Assembly (NCBI GenBank): GCA_020048295.1
Contig: JAIFMT010000024.1
Location: 1 to 15,853, forward strand
DNA from: Rhodoferax sp.
GTDB taxonomy: Bacteria; Pseudomonadota; Gammaproteobacteria; Burkholderiales; Burkholderiaceae
Reading direction: 5' to 3'
DNA: 15,853 nt
Shown: piece by piece, positions 1 to 6,612 of the stretch
Layout of the letters: each line of letters starts with the position of its first letter
How positions within the stretch are numbered: position 1 is the first letter of the stretch
Notes under the pieces: generated by a model
The model's input: the letters and a program-made list of their open reading frames with translations, nothing else
The model's database searches: none
What the model was told of the DNA's origin: nothing
Made by a program: the position numbers and the translations under genes

Positions 1-2
1 GC

Positions 3-1673
3 CAAAGCATCGCCCATGTGCTGGCGCGCCATGTGGAAGGTGCCTCGCACATGGCCGAGGGTTACACCCGGGCGCGCGCCGGCAACATCGGCGTGTGCAT
101 TGGCACCAGCGGCCCGGCCGGCACCGACATGATCACCGGACTGTATTCGGCCAGCGCTGACAGCATTCCAATTTTGTGCATCACCGGCCAGGCACCGCGG
201 GCTCGCCTGTACAAGGAGGACTTTCAGGCCGTTGACATCGAAAGCATTGCCAAGCCGGTGACCAAATGGGCCGTGACGGTGCGTGAGCCCGCGCTGGTGC
301 CCCGTGTCTTCCAGCAGGCGTTTCACCTGATGCGCTCGGGCCGCCCAGGGCCGGTGCTGATTGACCTGCCGATTGACGTGCAACTGGCCGAGATCGAGTT
401 TGACATCGACACCTACGAGCCGCTGCCCGCCTACAAACCTGCCGCCACGCGCAAACAGATTGAAAAGGCGCTGGACATGCTGGCAGCCTCGACCAAGCCG
501 TTGATCATCGCCGGGGGCGGCATCATCAATGCCGACGCGGCAGACTTGCTGGTCGAATTTGCCGAGCTGACCGGCGTGCCAGTGATTCCGACCCTGATGG
601 CCTGGGGCGTGTTGCCCGACGACCACCCGCTGATGGCCGGCATGTGTGGTCTGCAAACCAGCCACCGCTACGGCAATGCCACGCTGCTGGCCAGCGACTT
701 CTGTTTGGGCATTGGCAACCGCTGGGCCAACCGCCACACCGGCTCGGTCGAGGTCTATACCCAAGGGCGCAAATTTGTCCATGTGGACATCGAGCCGACG
801 CAGATCGGCCGCGTGTTCAACCCCGACCTGGGCATCGTCAGCGATGCCAAAGCGGCGCTGGCGCTGTTTGTGCAAGTGGCACGCGAACGCCGCGATGCCA
901 ACCGGCTGCGCGACTACAGCGACTGGGCCGGGCGCTGCGCCGAGCGCAAAAAACTCATGCAGCGCAAAACGTCCTATGACAATGTGCCGATCAAGCCGCA
1001 GCGCGTCTATCAGGAGATGAACCAGGCGTTCGGGCGCGACACGGTGTTTGTCTCGACCATCGGTCTGAGCCAGATTGCCGGCGCGCAGTTCTTGCGGGTG
1101 TTTGGGCCACGCCAGTGGATCAACTGCGGCCAGGCCGGGCCACTGGGCTGGACGATTCCAGCCGCCCTGGGCGTGGTGGCCGCTGACCCGACCAAAACCG
1201 TGGTGGGCTTGAGCGGCGACTATGACTTTCAGTTTCTGGTCGAAGAGCTGGCGGTGGGCGCGCAATTTCGCCTGCCTTATGTGCAAGTGTTGGTCAACAA
1301 CAGCTACCTGGGCCTGATCCGCCAGGCGCAACGCGGCTTTGACATGGACTACTGCGTGCAGCTCGCCTTTGACAACCAGAACGTCACCGACCCCACCCTG
1401 CAAGGCTACGGTGTCGATCACAAGGCGGTGGTGGAAGGTCTGGGCTGTAAAGCGCTGCGGGTGACCGACCCGGCACATTTGCAGGACACGTTGCGCCAGG
1501 CGCAAACCCTGGCGCACCAGCTGCGCGTGCCGGTGGTGGTAGAGGTGATTCTGGAAAAGGTGACCAACATCGCCATGGGCACCGAGATCAATGCCATCAA
1601 CGAATTTGAAGCCATCGAGTGCCTGCACCCCGCTGGGCGCGAGGGTCTGCTGGCCGCCGGGTTGCTGGAGTGA
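3..1673 (+). CDS. gcl: Glyoxylate carboligase (tartronate-semialdehyde synthase), 5' truncated
   Basis: This ThDP-dependent enzyme joins two glyoxylate into tartronate semialdehyde plus CO2, the entry step of the glycerate pathway. The frame is open to the window edge, so the true start lies upstream. By comparison with E. coli Gcl (about 593 aa) roughly 40 N-terminal residues are missing; the GTG at 18 is internal. The sequence follows E. coli Gcl closely from [18 protein letters not shown] onward. The valine at 33-35 sits where most ThDP enzymes carry the catalytic glutamate, a hallmark of true Gcl (Val51 in E. coli). The C-terminal ThDP/Mg motif is present: GD at 1215-1220 and NN at 1296-1301. 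The Gcl-typical tail [18 protein letters not shown] is also there. hyi follows after 29 bp and glxR after that, so this is an operonic glyoxylate gene and not an acetolactate synthase. Confidence 0.97.
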   Translation, partial: QSIAHVLARHVEGASHMAEGYTRARAGNIGVCIGTSGPAGTDMITGLYSASADSIPILCITGQAPRARLYKEDFQAVDIESIAKPVTKWAVTVREPALVPRVFQQAFHLMRSGRPGPVLIDLPIDVQLAEIEFDIDTYEPLPAYKPAATRKQIEKALDMLAASTKPLIIAGGGIINADAADLLVEFAELTGVPVIPTLMAWGVLPDDHPLMAGMCGLQTSHRYGNATLLASDFCLGIGNRWANRHTGSVEVYTQGRKFVHVDIEPTQIGRVFNPDLGIVSDAKAALALFVQVARERRDANRLRDYSDWAGRCAERKKLMQRKTSYDNVPIKPQRVYQEMNQAFGRDTVFVSTIGLSQIAGAQFLRVFGPRQWINCGQAGPLGWTIPAALGVVAADPTKTVVGLSGDYDFQFLVEELAVGAQFRLPYVQVLVNNSYLGLIRQAQRGFDMDYCVQLAFDNQNVTDPTLQGYGVDHKAVVEGLGCKALRVTDPAHLQDTLRQAQTLAHQLRVPVVVEVILEKVTNIAMGTEINAINEFEAIECLHPAGREGLLAAGLLE

Positions 1674-1702
1674 GCCGTCAAAAACACCAACAGGAGAAAA
1701 CC

Positions 1703-2497
1703 ATGCCCAAATTTGCCGCCAATCTGACCATGCTGTTTACCGAAGTGCCGTTCCTGGAGCGTTTTGAGCGCGCCGCCAGTGCCGGTTTTACCGCCGTGGA
1801 ATTTTTGTTCCCCTATGCCTGGCCTGCAGAAGAGATCAAGACCCGTCTGGATACCCACCACCTGCAGCTTGTGTTGCACAACCTGCCCGCTGGCGACTGG
1901 GACGCGGGCGACCGCGGCATGGCGTGCGACCCGGCGCGGGTGGAAGAATTTCGCGCCGGTGTGCCGCTGGCCATCGCCTACGCCAAAGCACTGGGGGTGG
2001 CCCAGCTCAACTGCCTGGTGGGCAAGGCACCCGCCGGTGTGCCCGATGCGCTGCTGCGCCAGACCTTGGTGGACAACCTGCGTTTTGCGGCAGCCGAGCT
2101 GAAAAACGCGCAACTGCGCCTGCTGGTGGAACCGATCAACAGCTACGACATTCCCGGCTTTTACCTCAACCGCACCGCGCAGGCGCTGGCGATTCTGGAC
2201 GAGGTGGGCGCCGACAACGCCTTGGTGCAATACGACATCTACCACGCCCAGCGCATGGAGGGCGAACTTGCCGCCACCGTGCAAAAGCATCTGGCGCGCA
2301 TTGGCCATATTCAGTTGGCCGACAACCCGGGCCGCCATGAGCCCGGCACCGGCGAGATCAACTACCGCTACCTGTTGGCGCTGCTCGACGAGCTAGGTTA
2401 CCGCGGCTGGGTTGGCTGTGAATACAAACCCCTGACCACCACCCTGGCCGGTTTGGGCTGGCGCGAGCAGCTCGACCCCGCCCGCTGCGACTGCTGA
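1703..2497 (+). CDS. hyi: Hydroxypyruvate isomerase
   Basis: A cytoplasmic TIM-barrel enzyme (AP endonuclease 2/xylose isomerase-like fold) that interconverts hydroxypyruvate and tartronate semialdehyde. The 264 residues compare with 258 in E. coli Hyi. The catalytic and metal residues fall at the same numbers as I recall for E. coli: Glu143 (LVEPIN), Asp178 (QYDIY), Gln204 (GHIQLAD) and Glu240 (GCEYKP). The GRHEPGTGEINY segment is typical of the family. I chose the ATG at 1703 because AGGAG at 1692-1696 lies just upstream and the protein then starts MPKFAANLTMLF, as family members do; the longer open frame from 1619 overlaps gcl. It is 29 bp after gcl and 38 bp before glxR, so the three are probably co-transcribed. 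The protein ends in Cys-Asp-Cys, which I cannot explain. Confidence 0.95.
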   Translation: MPKFAANLTMLFTEVPFLERFERAASAGFTAVEFLFPYAWPAEEIKTRLDTHHLQLVLHNLPAGDWDAGDRGMACDPARVEEFRAGVPLAIAYAKALGVAQLNCLVGKAPAGVPDALLRQTLVDNLRFAAAELKNAQLRLLVEPINSYDIPGFYLNRTAQALAILDEVGADNALVQYDIYHAQRMEGELAATVQKHLARIGHIQLADNPGRHEPGTGEINYRYLLALLDELGYRGWVGCEYKPLTTTLAGLGWREQLDPARCDC

Positions 2498-2535
2498 ACC
2501 CCACCACCCTCACTTGCAACTTAGGAGACAACCCG

Positions 2536-3435
2536 ATGACGACCCACCCCCAACGCCTGGGCTTTATTGGCCTGGGCATCATGGGCTCGCCCATGGCCGG
2601 CCACCTGATCGCTGCCGGGCACAGCGTGTTTGTGACCACCCGCAGTCAACCCCCAGCGGCCATCGCCAACAGCGGCGCCACGCTGTGCACCAGTGCACGT
2701 GCTGTGGCCGAGCAAGCCGACATCATCTTCCTGATGCTGCCCGACACCCCTGATGTCGCCAAGGTGCTGTTTGGCGACAACGGTGTGGCTTCAGGCTTGA
2801 CAGCGGGCAAAACCGTGGTGGACATGAGCAGCATCTCGCCGATGGAGACCAAAGGCTTCGCGCAAAAAATCAACGCCCTGGGTTGCGACTACCTGGATGC
2901 GCCGGTGTCGGGCGGCGAAGTCGGTGCCAAAGCCGCCAGCCTGACCATCATGGTCGGCGGCCCGCAAGCCGCCTTTGACCGCGTCAAACCGCTGTTTGAG
3001 CTGATGGGCAAGAACATCACCCTGGTGGGTGGCAATGGCGACGGCCAGACCTGCAAGGTGGCCAACCAGATCATCGTGGCGTTGAACATTGCCGCCGTGG
3101 GCGAGGCGCTGCTGTTCGCCAGCAAGGCCGGTGCCGACCCGGCCAAGGTGCGTGCCGCGCTGATGGGCGGGTTTGCGTCGAGTCGCATCCTCGAAGTGCA
3201 TGGCGAGCGCATGATCAAGCGCACCTTTAACCCCGGTTTCAGAATCAAGCTGCACCAGAAAGACCTGGGCCTGGCGCTGCAAGGCGCGCGCGAACTCGGC
3301 TTGGCGCTGCCGCAAACCGCCGCTGCGGTGCAGCTGATGCAGGTGTGCGCCGCCAACGGCATGGCCGACCTGGATCACTCGGCGCTGGTGAAGGCGCTGG
3401 AGCTGATGGGCCACCATGAAGTGGCCAGTGCTTGA
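2536..3435 (+). CDS. glxR: 2-hydroxy-3-oxopropionate (tartronate semialdehyde) reductase
   Basis: This enzyme reduces tartronate semialdehyde to D-glycerate with NAD(P)H. It is a 299-residue member of the beta-hydroxyacid dehydrogenase family. An N-terminal Rossmann motif GLGIMG lies at residues 12-17, the substrate-binding signature DAPVSGG at 121-127, and the catalytic lysine is Lys174 in GQTCKVANQI. The C-terminal half is the all-helical dimerisation domain. The ATG at 2536 has TAGGAGA about 7 bp upstream. Family membership is clear from sequence. The specific substrate is inferred from the position directly behind gcl and hyi; elsewhere the family also includes 3-hydroxyisobutyrate dehydrogenase. 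A 223-bp gap with a strong palindrome follows, so this may be the last gene of its transcript. Confidence 0.94.
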   Translation: MTTHPQRLGFIGLGIMGSPMAGHLIAAGHSVFVTTRSQPPAAIANSGATLCTSARAVAEQADIIFLMLPDTPDVAKVLFGDNGVASGLTAGKTVVDMSSISPMETKGFAQKINALGCDYLDAPVSGGEVGAKAASLTIMVGGPQAAFDRVKPLFELMGKNITLVGGNGDGQTCKVANQIIVALNIAAVGEALLFASKAGADPAKVRAALMGGFASSRILEVHGERMIKRTFNPGFRIKLHQKDLGLALQGARELGLALPQTAAAVQLMQVCAANGMADLDHSALVKALELMGHHEVASA

Positions 3436-3454
3436 AGTCGTTTGCACCTTATTC

Positions 3455-3500
3455 AATAGCTGTCAGCGCAATATCAGCATAGGCTAAAGGCTTGTTTGAC
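3455..3500 (+). repeat. Interspersed repeat, copy 1 (forward)
   Basis: TAGCTGT at 3457-3463, a 20-nt spacer containing AGCGC, then CTAAAGG at 3484-3490 and a TTGTTTGAC tail. Three other places in the window show the same TAGCTG-N20-CTARARG layout with identical spacing. It lies 20 bp after the glxR stop and runs into the palindrome at 3497-3517. I take it for a short non-coding interspersed element common in Comamonadaceae genomes; this is the most diverged of the intergenic copies. Confidence 0.65.
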
Positions 3501-3517
3501 CTGCATTTTGCAGGTCA
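3497..3517. promoter_or_regulatory. Perfect 9-bp inverted repeat with 3-nt loop
   Basis: TGACCTGCA at 3497-3505 and TGCAGGTCA at 3509-3517 are exact reverse complements separated by TTT. As RNA this is a compact hairpin 61 bp after the glxR stop, which would suit transcript end protection or termination, but no T-run follows it. As DNA it is a 21-bp perfect palindrome upstream of the glycerate kinase gene and could be an operator. The sequence alone does not decide between these. Confidence 0.5.
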
Positions 3518-3549
3518 GATCAGCCCGCTTGTCCCGCCTTGCCAAACAG

Positions 3550-3562
3550 TATCAGTGTGATA
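3550..3562. promoter_or_regulatory. Short dyad TATCA-GTG-TGATA, possible operator
   Basis: A perfect 5-bp inverted repeat with a 3-bp centre lies 41 bp upstream of the candidate -35 box of the glycerate kinase gene. The spacing is plausible for a regulator site, but arms this short occur by chance, so this is only a candidate. Confidence 0.2.
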
Positions 3563-3602
3563 GCATGCACCGCTTGCTGGGTAAGGGCTAACTGCCAATT
3601 TG

Positions 3603-3630
3603 TTGCATAAGTTGCCAACCTGTCGATAAT
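3603..3630 (+). promoter_or_regulatory. Candidate sigma70 promoter for the glycerate kinase gene
   Basis: TTGCAT at 3603-3608 and GATAAT at 3625-3630 are separated by 16 bp. Transcription would begin near 3637, giving a leader of about 22 nt that contains AGGAG at 3648-3652, six bases before the ATG at 3659. The surrounding gap is AT-richer than the neighbouring genes. It suggests that glycerate kinase can be expressed separately from gcl-hyi-glxR. Confidence 0.4.
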
Positions 3631-3658
3631 TCTGCGGTTTGCCCACCAGGAGTGCCGT

Positions 3659-4951
3659 ATGGCTACACCCGAGACTGCCTCAGTCGCCCCCCGCGCCCTG
3701 CTGCGCCAGATGTTTGATGCCGCTGTGGCCGCCGCCCAACCGGCGCTGTGCCTGGGTACGCACCTGCCAGCGCCGCCCAAGGGTCGCACGCTGGTGATTG
3801 GTGCCGGCAAGGCCTCTGCCGCCATGGCGCGCGCCTTTGAAGACCTTTGGTGCGCGCGTGACAGCAGCCCGATCGAGGGCCTGGTGGTCACCCGCTACGG
3901 CTACCAGGTGCCGTGCCAGCACATCGAAATCATCCAGGCTGCGCATCCGGTGCCCGACGCCGCCGGGCTGCTGGCAGCGCAACGTATCCGACACTATGTC
4001 AGCGGCTTGAGCGCCGATGACCTGGTGGTGGCGCTGATCTCAGGCGGCGGCTCATCGCTGCTGGTGGAACCTGGCGACGGCCTGACCCTGCAAGACAAAC
4101 AAGCGGTCAACGCCGCGCTACTGGCATCTGGCGCGACGATATCCGAGATGAACTGTGTGCGCCGACACCTCTCCGGCATCAAGGGTGGCAGACTGGCTGC
4201 CGCCTGCCACCCGGCCAGACTGCTCACGCTGCTGATCTCGGATGTGCCGGGCGACTCACCGATGGACATCGCTTCTGGCCCGACCGTGGGCGATACCACC
4301 ACCTGCGCCGACGCGCTGGCTCTTTGCCAACGCTACCAGATCGCCCTGCCGCCAGCAGCGCTCGCCTTGCTGCAAAGCGGTGCCGGTGAAACCATCAAAC
4401 CCGCTGCTGCGCAGCTGCAAAACAGCAGCGTGCGCATGGTGACCGCCCCCCAAATGGCGCTGGAGGCTGCCGCCCAACTGGCGCAAGCGGCCGGGTTCAC
4501 CCCGTACATTCTGGGCGACAGCCTGGAAGGAGAATCGCGCGACGTGGCCAAGGTGCTAGCGGGCATGGCGCGTCAGGTGGTGCTGCACGGGCAACCCTTT
4601 CAGCGGCCCTGTGTGCTGCTAAGCGGCGGAGAAACCACGGTCACCATCCGGGGCAAAGGGCGCGGCGGGCGCAACGTGGAGTTCTTGTTGGCCCTGGCGG
4701 TGGCGCTGGCCGGCACACCGGGCGTTTACGCACTGGCCGCTGATACCGACGGTGTCGATGGTGCCGAAGAAATCGCCGGCGCGCTGCTCGCCCCCGACAC
4801 CCTGGAACGCGCTTGGGGCCGCGGCATGAACCCACGCAGTTATCTGGACAACAACGACGCCCACACGTTTTTCCAGACCCTGGACGACTCGGTCATCACC
4901 GGGCCAACGTTGACCAACGTCAATGACTTTCGGGCCATTGTGATCGTCTGA
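3659..4951 (+). CDS. ttuD: Glycerate 2-kinase, type II (TtuD/GckA family, MOFRL domain)
   Basis: It phosphorylates D-glycerate to 2-phosphoglycerate with ATP and so feeds the glyoxylate pathway into lower glycolysis. The 430 residues show the N-terminal GK-II domain with VIGAGKASAAMARAFE (Lys51), the glycine-rich ISGGGSSL (127-134), and LLISDVPGDSPMDIASGPTVGD (191-212). The C-terminal MOFRL domain starts around 315 with LSGGETTVTI and GRGGRN and ends TNVNDFRAIVIV. Older databases often call this family hydroxypyruvate reductase TtuD; the motifs are those of the kinase. It is not the GlxK/GarK type that E. coli uses next to gcl. The ATG at 3659 has AGGAG six bases upstream. It sits 223 bp after glxR with its own candidate promoter. 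Confidence 0.93.
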   Translation: MATPETASVAPRALLRQMFDAAVAAAQPALCLGTHLPAPPKGRTLVIGAGKASAAMARAFEDLWCARDSSPIEGLVVTRYGYQVPCQHIEIIQAAHPVPDAAGLLAAQRIRHYVSGLSADDLVVALISGGGSSLLVEPGDGLTLQDKQAVNAALLASGATISEMNCVRRHLSGIKGGRLAAACHPARLLTLLISDVPGDSPMDIASGPTVGDTTTCADALALCQRYQIALPPAALALLQSGAGETIKPAAAQLQNSSVRMVTAPQMALEAAAQLAQAAGFTPYILGDSLEGESRDVAKVLAGMARQVVLHGQPFQRPCVLLSGGETTVTIRGKGRGGRNVEFLLALAVALAGTPGVYALAADTDGVDGAEEIAGALLAPDTLERAWGRGMNPRSYLDNNDAHTFFQTLDDSVITGPTLTNVNDFRAIVIV

Positions 4952-4975
4952 ACTTAAGAATCAGATGGCGGACGA

Positions 4976-5000
4976 GTTGCGTTGCGTTGCATGGCGTTGC
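4976..5000 (+). repeat. GTTGC pentanucleotide repeat
   Basis: GTTGC occurs three times in tandem (4976-4990), then ATGGC, then GTTGC again (4996-5000), in the 151-bp gap after the glycerate kinase stop. It may be a low-complexity tract. No gene, clear promoter or terminator was seen in the rest of this gap; a GCGCT/AGCGC mini-dyad lies near 5032-5046. Confidence 0.45.
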
Positions 5001-5102
5001 GGCACAGTTTGGCCGTCAATCTGTCTTCAGTCGCGCTGCGTAGCGCTGTAAATCTGCCCAACACACGATCTCAAATCACTTTTATCAAGTTCGCCGACAT
5101 CC

Positions 5103-6581
5103 ATGAGAACCAATCAACCCGTCACCCAACGCGAATACCAGTTTCCGGCCAACGCAACGCTGCTCTCCACCACCGACACCGACAGCCGCATCAGCTACGC
5201 CAACGCGGCCTTCATTCGCACCAGCGGTTTTTCAGCCGAAGAATTGCTCGGGCAGCCGCACAACATCGTGCGCCACCCCGACATGCCGCAAGAAGCGTTT
5301 GCCGACATGTGGCGCAGCCTCAAGAACGGCCAGTCATGGACAGCGCTGGTGAAAAACCGCCGCCAGGACGGCGACCACTACTGGGTGCGTGCCAACGCCG
5401 CACCGATGCGCCGCAACGGTCAGCTGACCGGCTATCTGTCGGTGCGCACGCAGCCCACGCGCGCTGAAATCGATGCCACCGAGGCACTTTACGCGCGCTT
5501 CAAGGCCGGGCGTGCCAGCGGACTGGCGTTTCAGGGTGGTCTGATCGTACGCACCGGTGCGCTCAAATGGCTCAGTGCGCTGCAACTGCTGCCAGCCGCC
5601 TGGCGCGTGCGGCTGCCGCTGCTGGGGGTGGCGCTACTCTCTGCCCTGGGGCTGACGGCAACCGGCTTGAGCGCAATGCCGCTGATGGCTGTGCTGATCG
5701 TGCAGGCCGCCGCAGCGCGCGTTGCCAGTGGCGAAACCGGCGTTGGCATTCAACTCGACCGAATTGATGAGATCGGCATGATTGCACGTGCCATCAACCA
5801 GGCCGGACTGAACCTGCGGTCGCTGCTCGACGATGTGCAGCAGCAAGCCGATGGCATGCAACTGACCAGCGAAGAAATCGTCACCTCGACGCTGGCCTTA
5901 TCCAGTCGCACCGAGCAGGCCGCCTCCAGCCTGGAACAGACAGCCGCCGCGATGGAGCAGCAAACCGCATCGGTTCGGCAAAATTCCGACACCGCCACCC
6001 AGGCCGGCCAACTGGCCCATACCGCGACTGAAGTGGCGGCCAAAGGTGGCAAGGCAATGGCCGAAGTGGAGGCCACCATGGCGCAAATCACCCTGTCAAG
6101 CCGCAAGATTGCCGACATCATCCAGGTGATTGATGGCATCGCCTTCCAGACCAACATCCTGGCGCTCAATGCCGCTGTGGAGGCGGCGCGCGCTGGCGAA
6201 CAGGGCCGCGGTTTTGCCGTGGTGGCCACCGAGGTACGCAGCCTGGCCGGTCGCTCGGCGGTGGCGGCCAAGGAAATCAAGAGCCTGATCGATGCGTCGG
6301 TGAACAACGTGGCTGACGGCAGCCGGCTGGTGACCGGCGCTGCGGCCACCATGAACGAGATGGTCGATGAGGTGCGCCGCGTCAATGACCTGATGAGCGA
6401 GATCACCGTGGCCTCGCGCGAACAGTCGCAAGGCATTGGTCAGGTCAGCCAGGCGGTGGCCCAGCTCGATAGCATGATCCAGCAAAACGCCACCATGGTG
6501 GAGGAAAGCATCACCGCCGCCACCAGCATGGGCGACCAGGCGCGTCACCTGGCGGATGCCGTCAAGGTGTTTTCAGTTTGA
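5103..6581 (+). CDS. Aer-like PAS-containing methyl-accepting chemotaxis protein
   Basis: A chemoreceptor that senses through a cytoplasmic PAS domain and not through a periplasmic ligand domain. Of 492 residues, PAS spans about 20-125 with the Aer-type signatures HNIVRHPD (53-60) and [20 protein letters not shown] (79-98). A short membrane hairpin lies at about 170-204, a HAMP-like stretch at about 205-245, and the signalling domain runs to the end. The tip for CheA/CheW binding is intact at 343-375 ([20 protein letters not shown], then QGRGFAVVA). There is no CheR-tethering pentapeptide; the end is VKVFSV. In E. coli Aer the PAS binds FAD and reports redox state or oxygen; that role here is by homology. 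The membrane hairpin and HAMP entry look shorter than usual. No good ribosome binding site precedes the ATG at 5103. The MASE3 signalling gene follows after 31 bp. Confidence 0.9.
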   Translation: MRTNQPVTQREYQFPANATLLSTTDTDSRISYANAAFIRTSGFSAEELLGQPHNIVRHPDMPQEAFADMWRSLKNGQSWTALVKNRRQDGDHYWVRANAAPMRRNGQLTGYLSVRTQPTRAEIDATEALYARFKAGRASGLAFQGGLIVRTGALKWLSALQLLPAAWRVRLPLLGVALLSALGLTATGLSAMPLMAVLIVQAAAARVASGETGVGIQLDRIDEIGMIARAINQAGLNLRSLLDDVQQQADGMQLTSEEIVTSTLALSSRTEQAASSLEQTAAAMEQQTASVRQNSDTATQAGQLAHTATEVAAKGGKAMAEVEATMAQITLSSRKIADIIQVIDGIAFQTNILALNAAVEAARAGEQGRGFAVVATEVRSLAGRSAVAAKEIKSLIDASVNNVADGSRLVTGAAATMNEMVDEVRRVNDLMSEITVASREQSQGIGQVSQAVAQLDSMIQQNATMVEESITAATSMGDQARHLADAVKVFSV

Positions 6582-6612
6582 CTGGACCCGGATTTCTGCG
6601 TCTGACACACCC

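Noticed and set aside
1418..2338. Minus-strand open frame of 306 codons
   Set aside because: It is the complement of gcl and hyi, both certain from conserved motifs; no recognisable protein features.
5079..5100. Possible sigma28 promoter (TCAA...GCCGACAT) before the chemoreceptor
   Set aside because: The spacing does not fit the usual 15 bp and the -10-like element would touch the start codon.
4982..5467. Plus-strand open frame of 161 codons
   Set aside because: It overlaps the chemoreceptor start in another frame. The product has no domain and a composition typical of a shadow frame.
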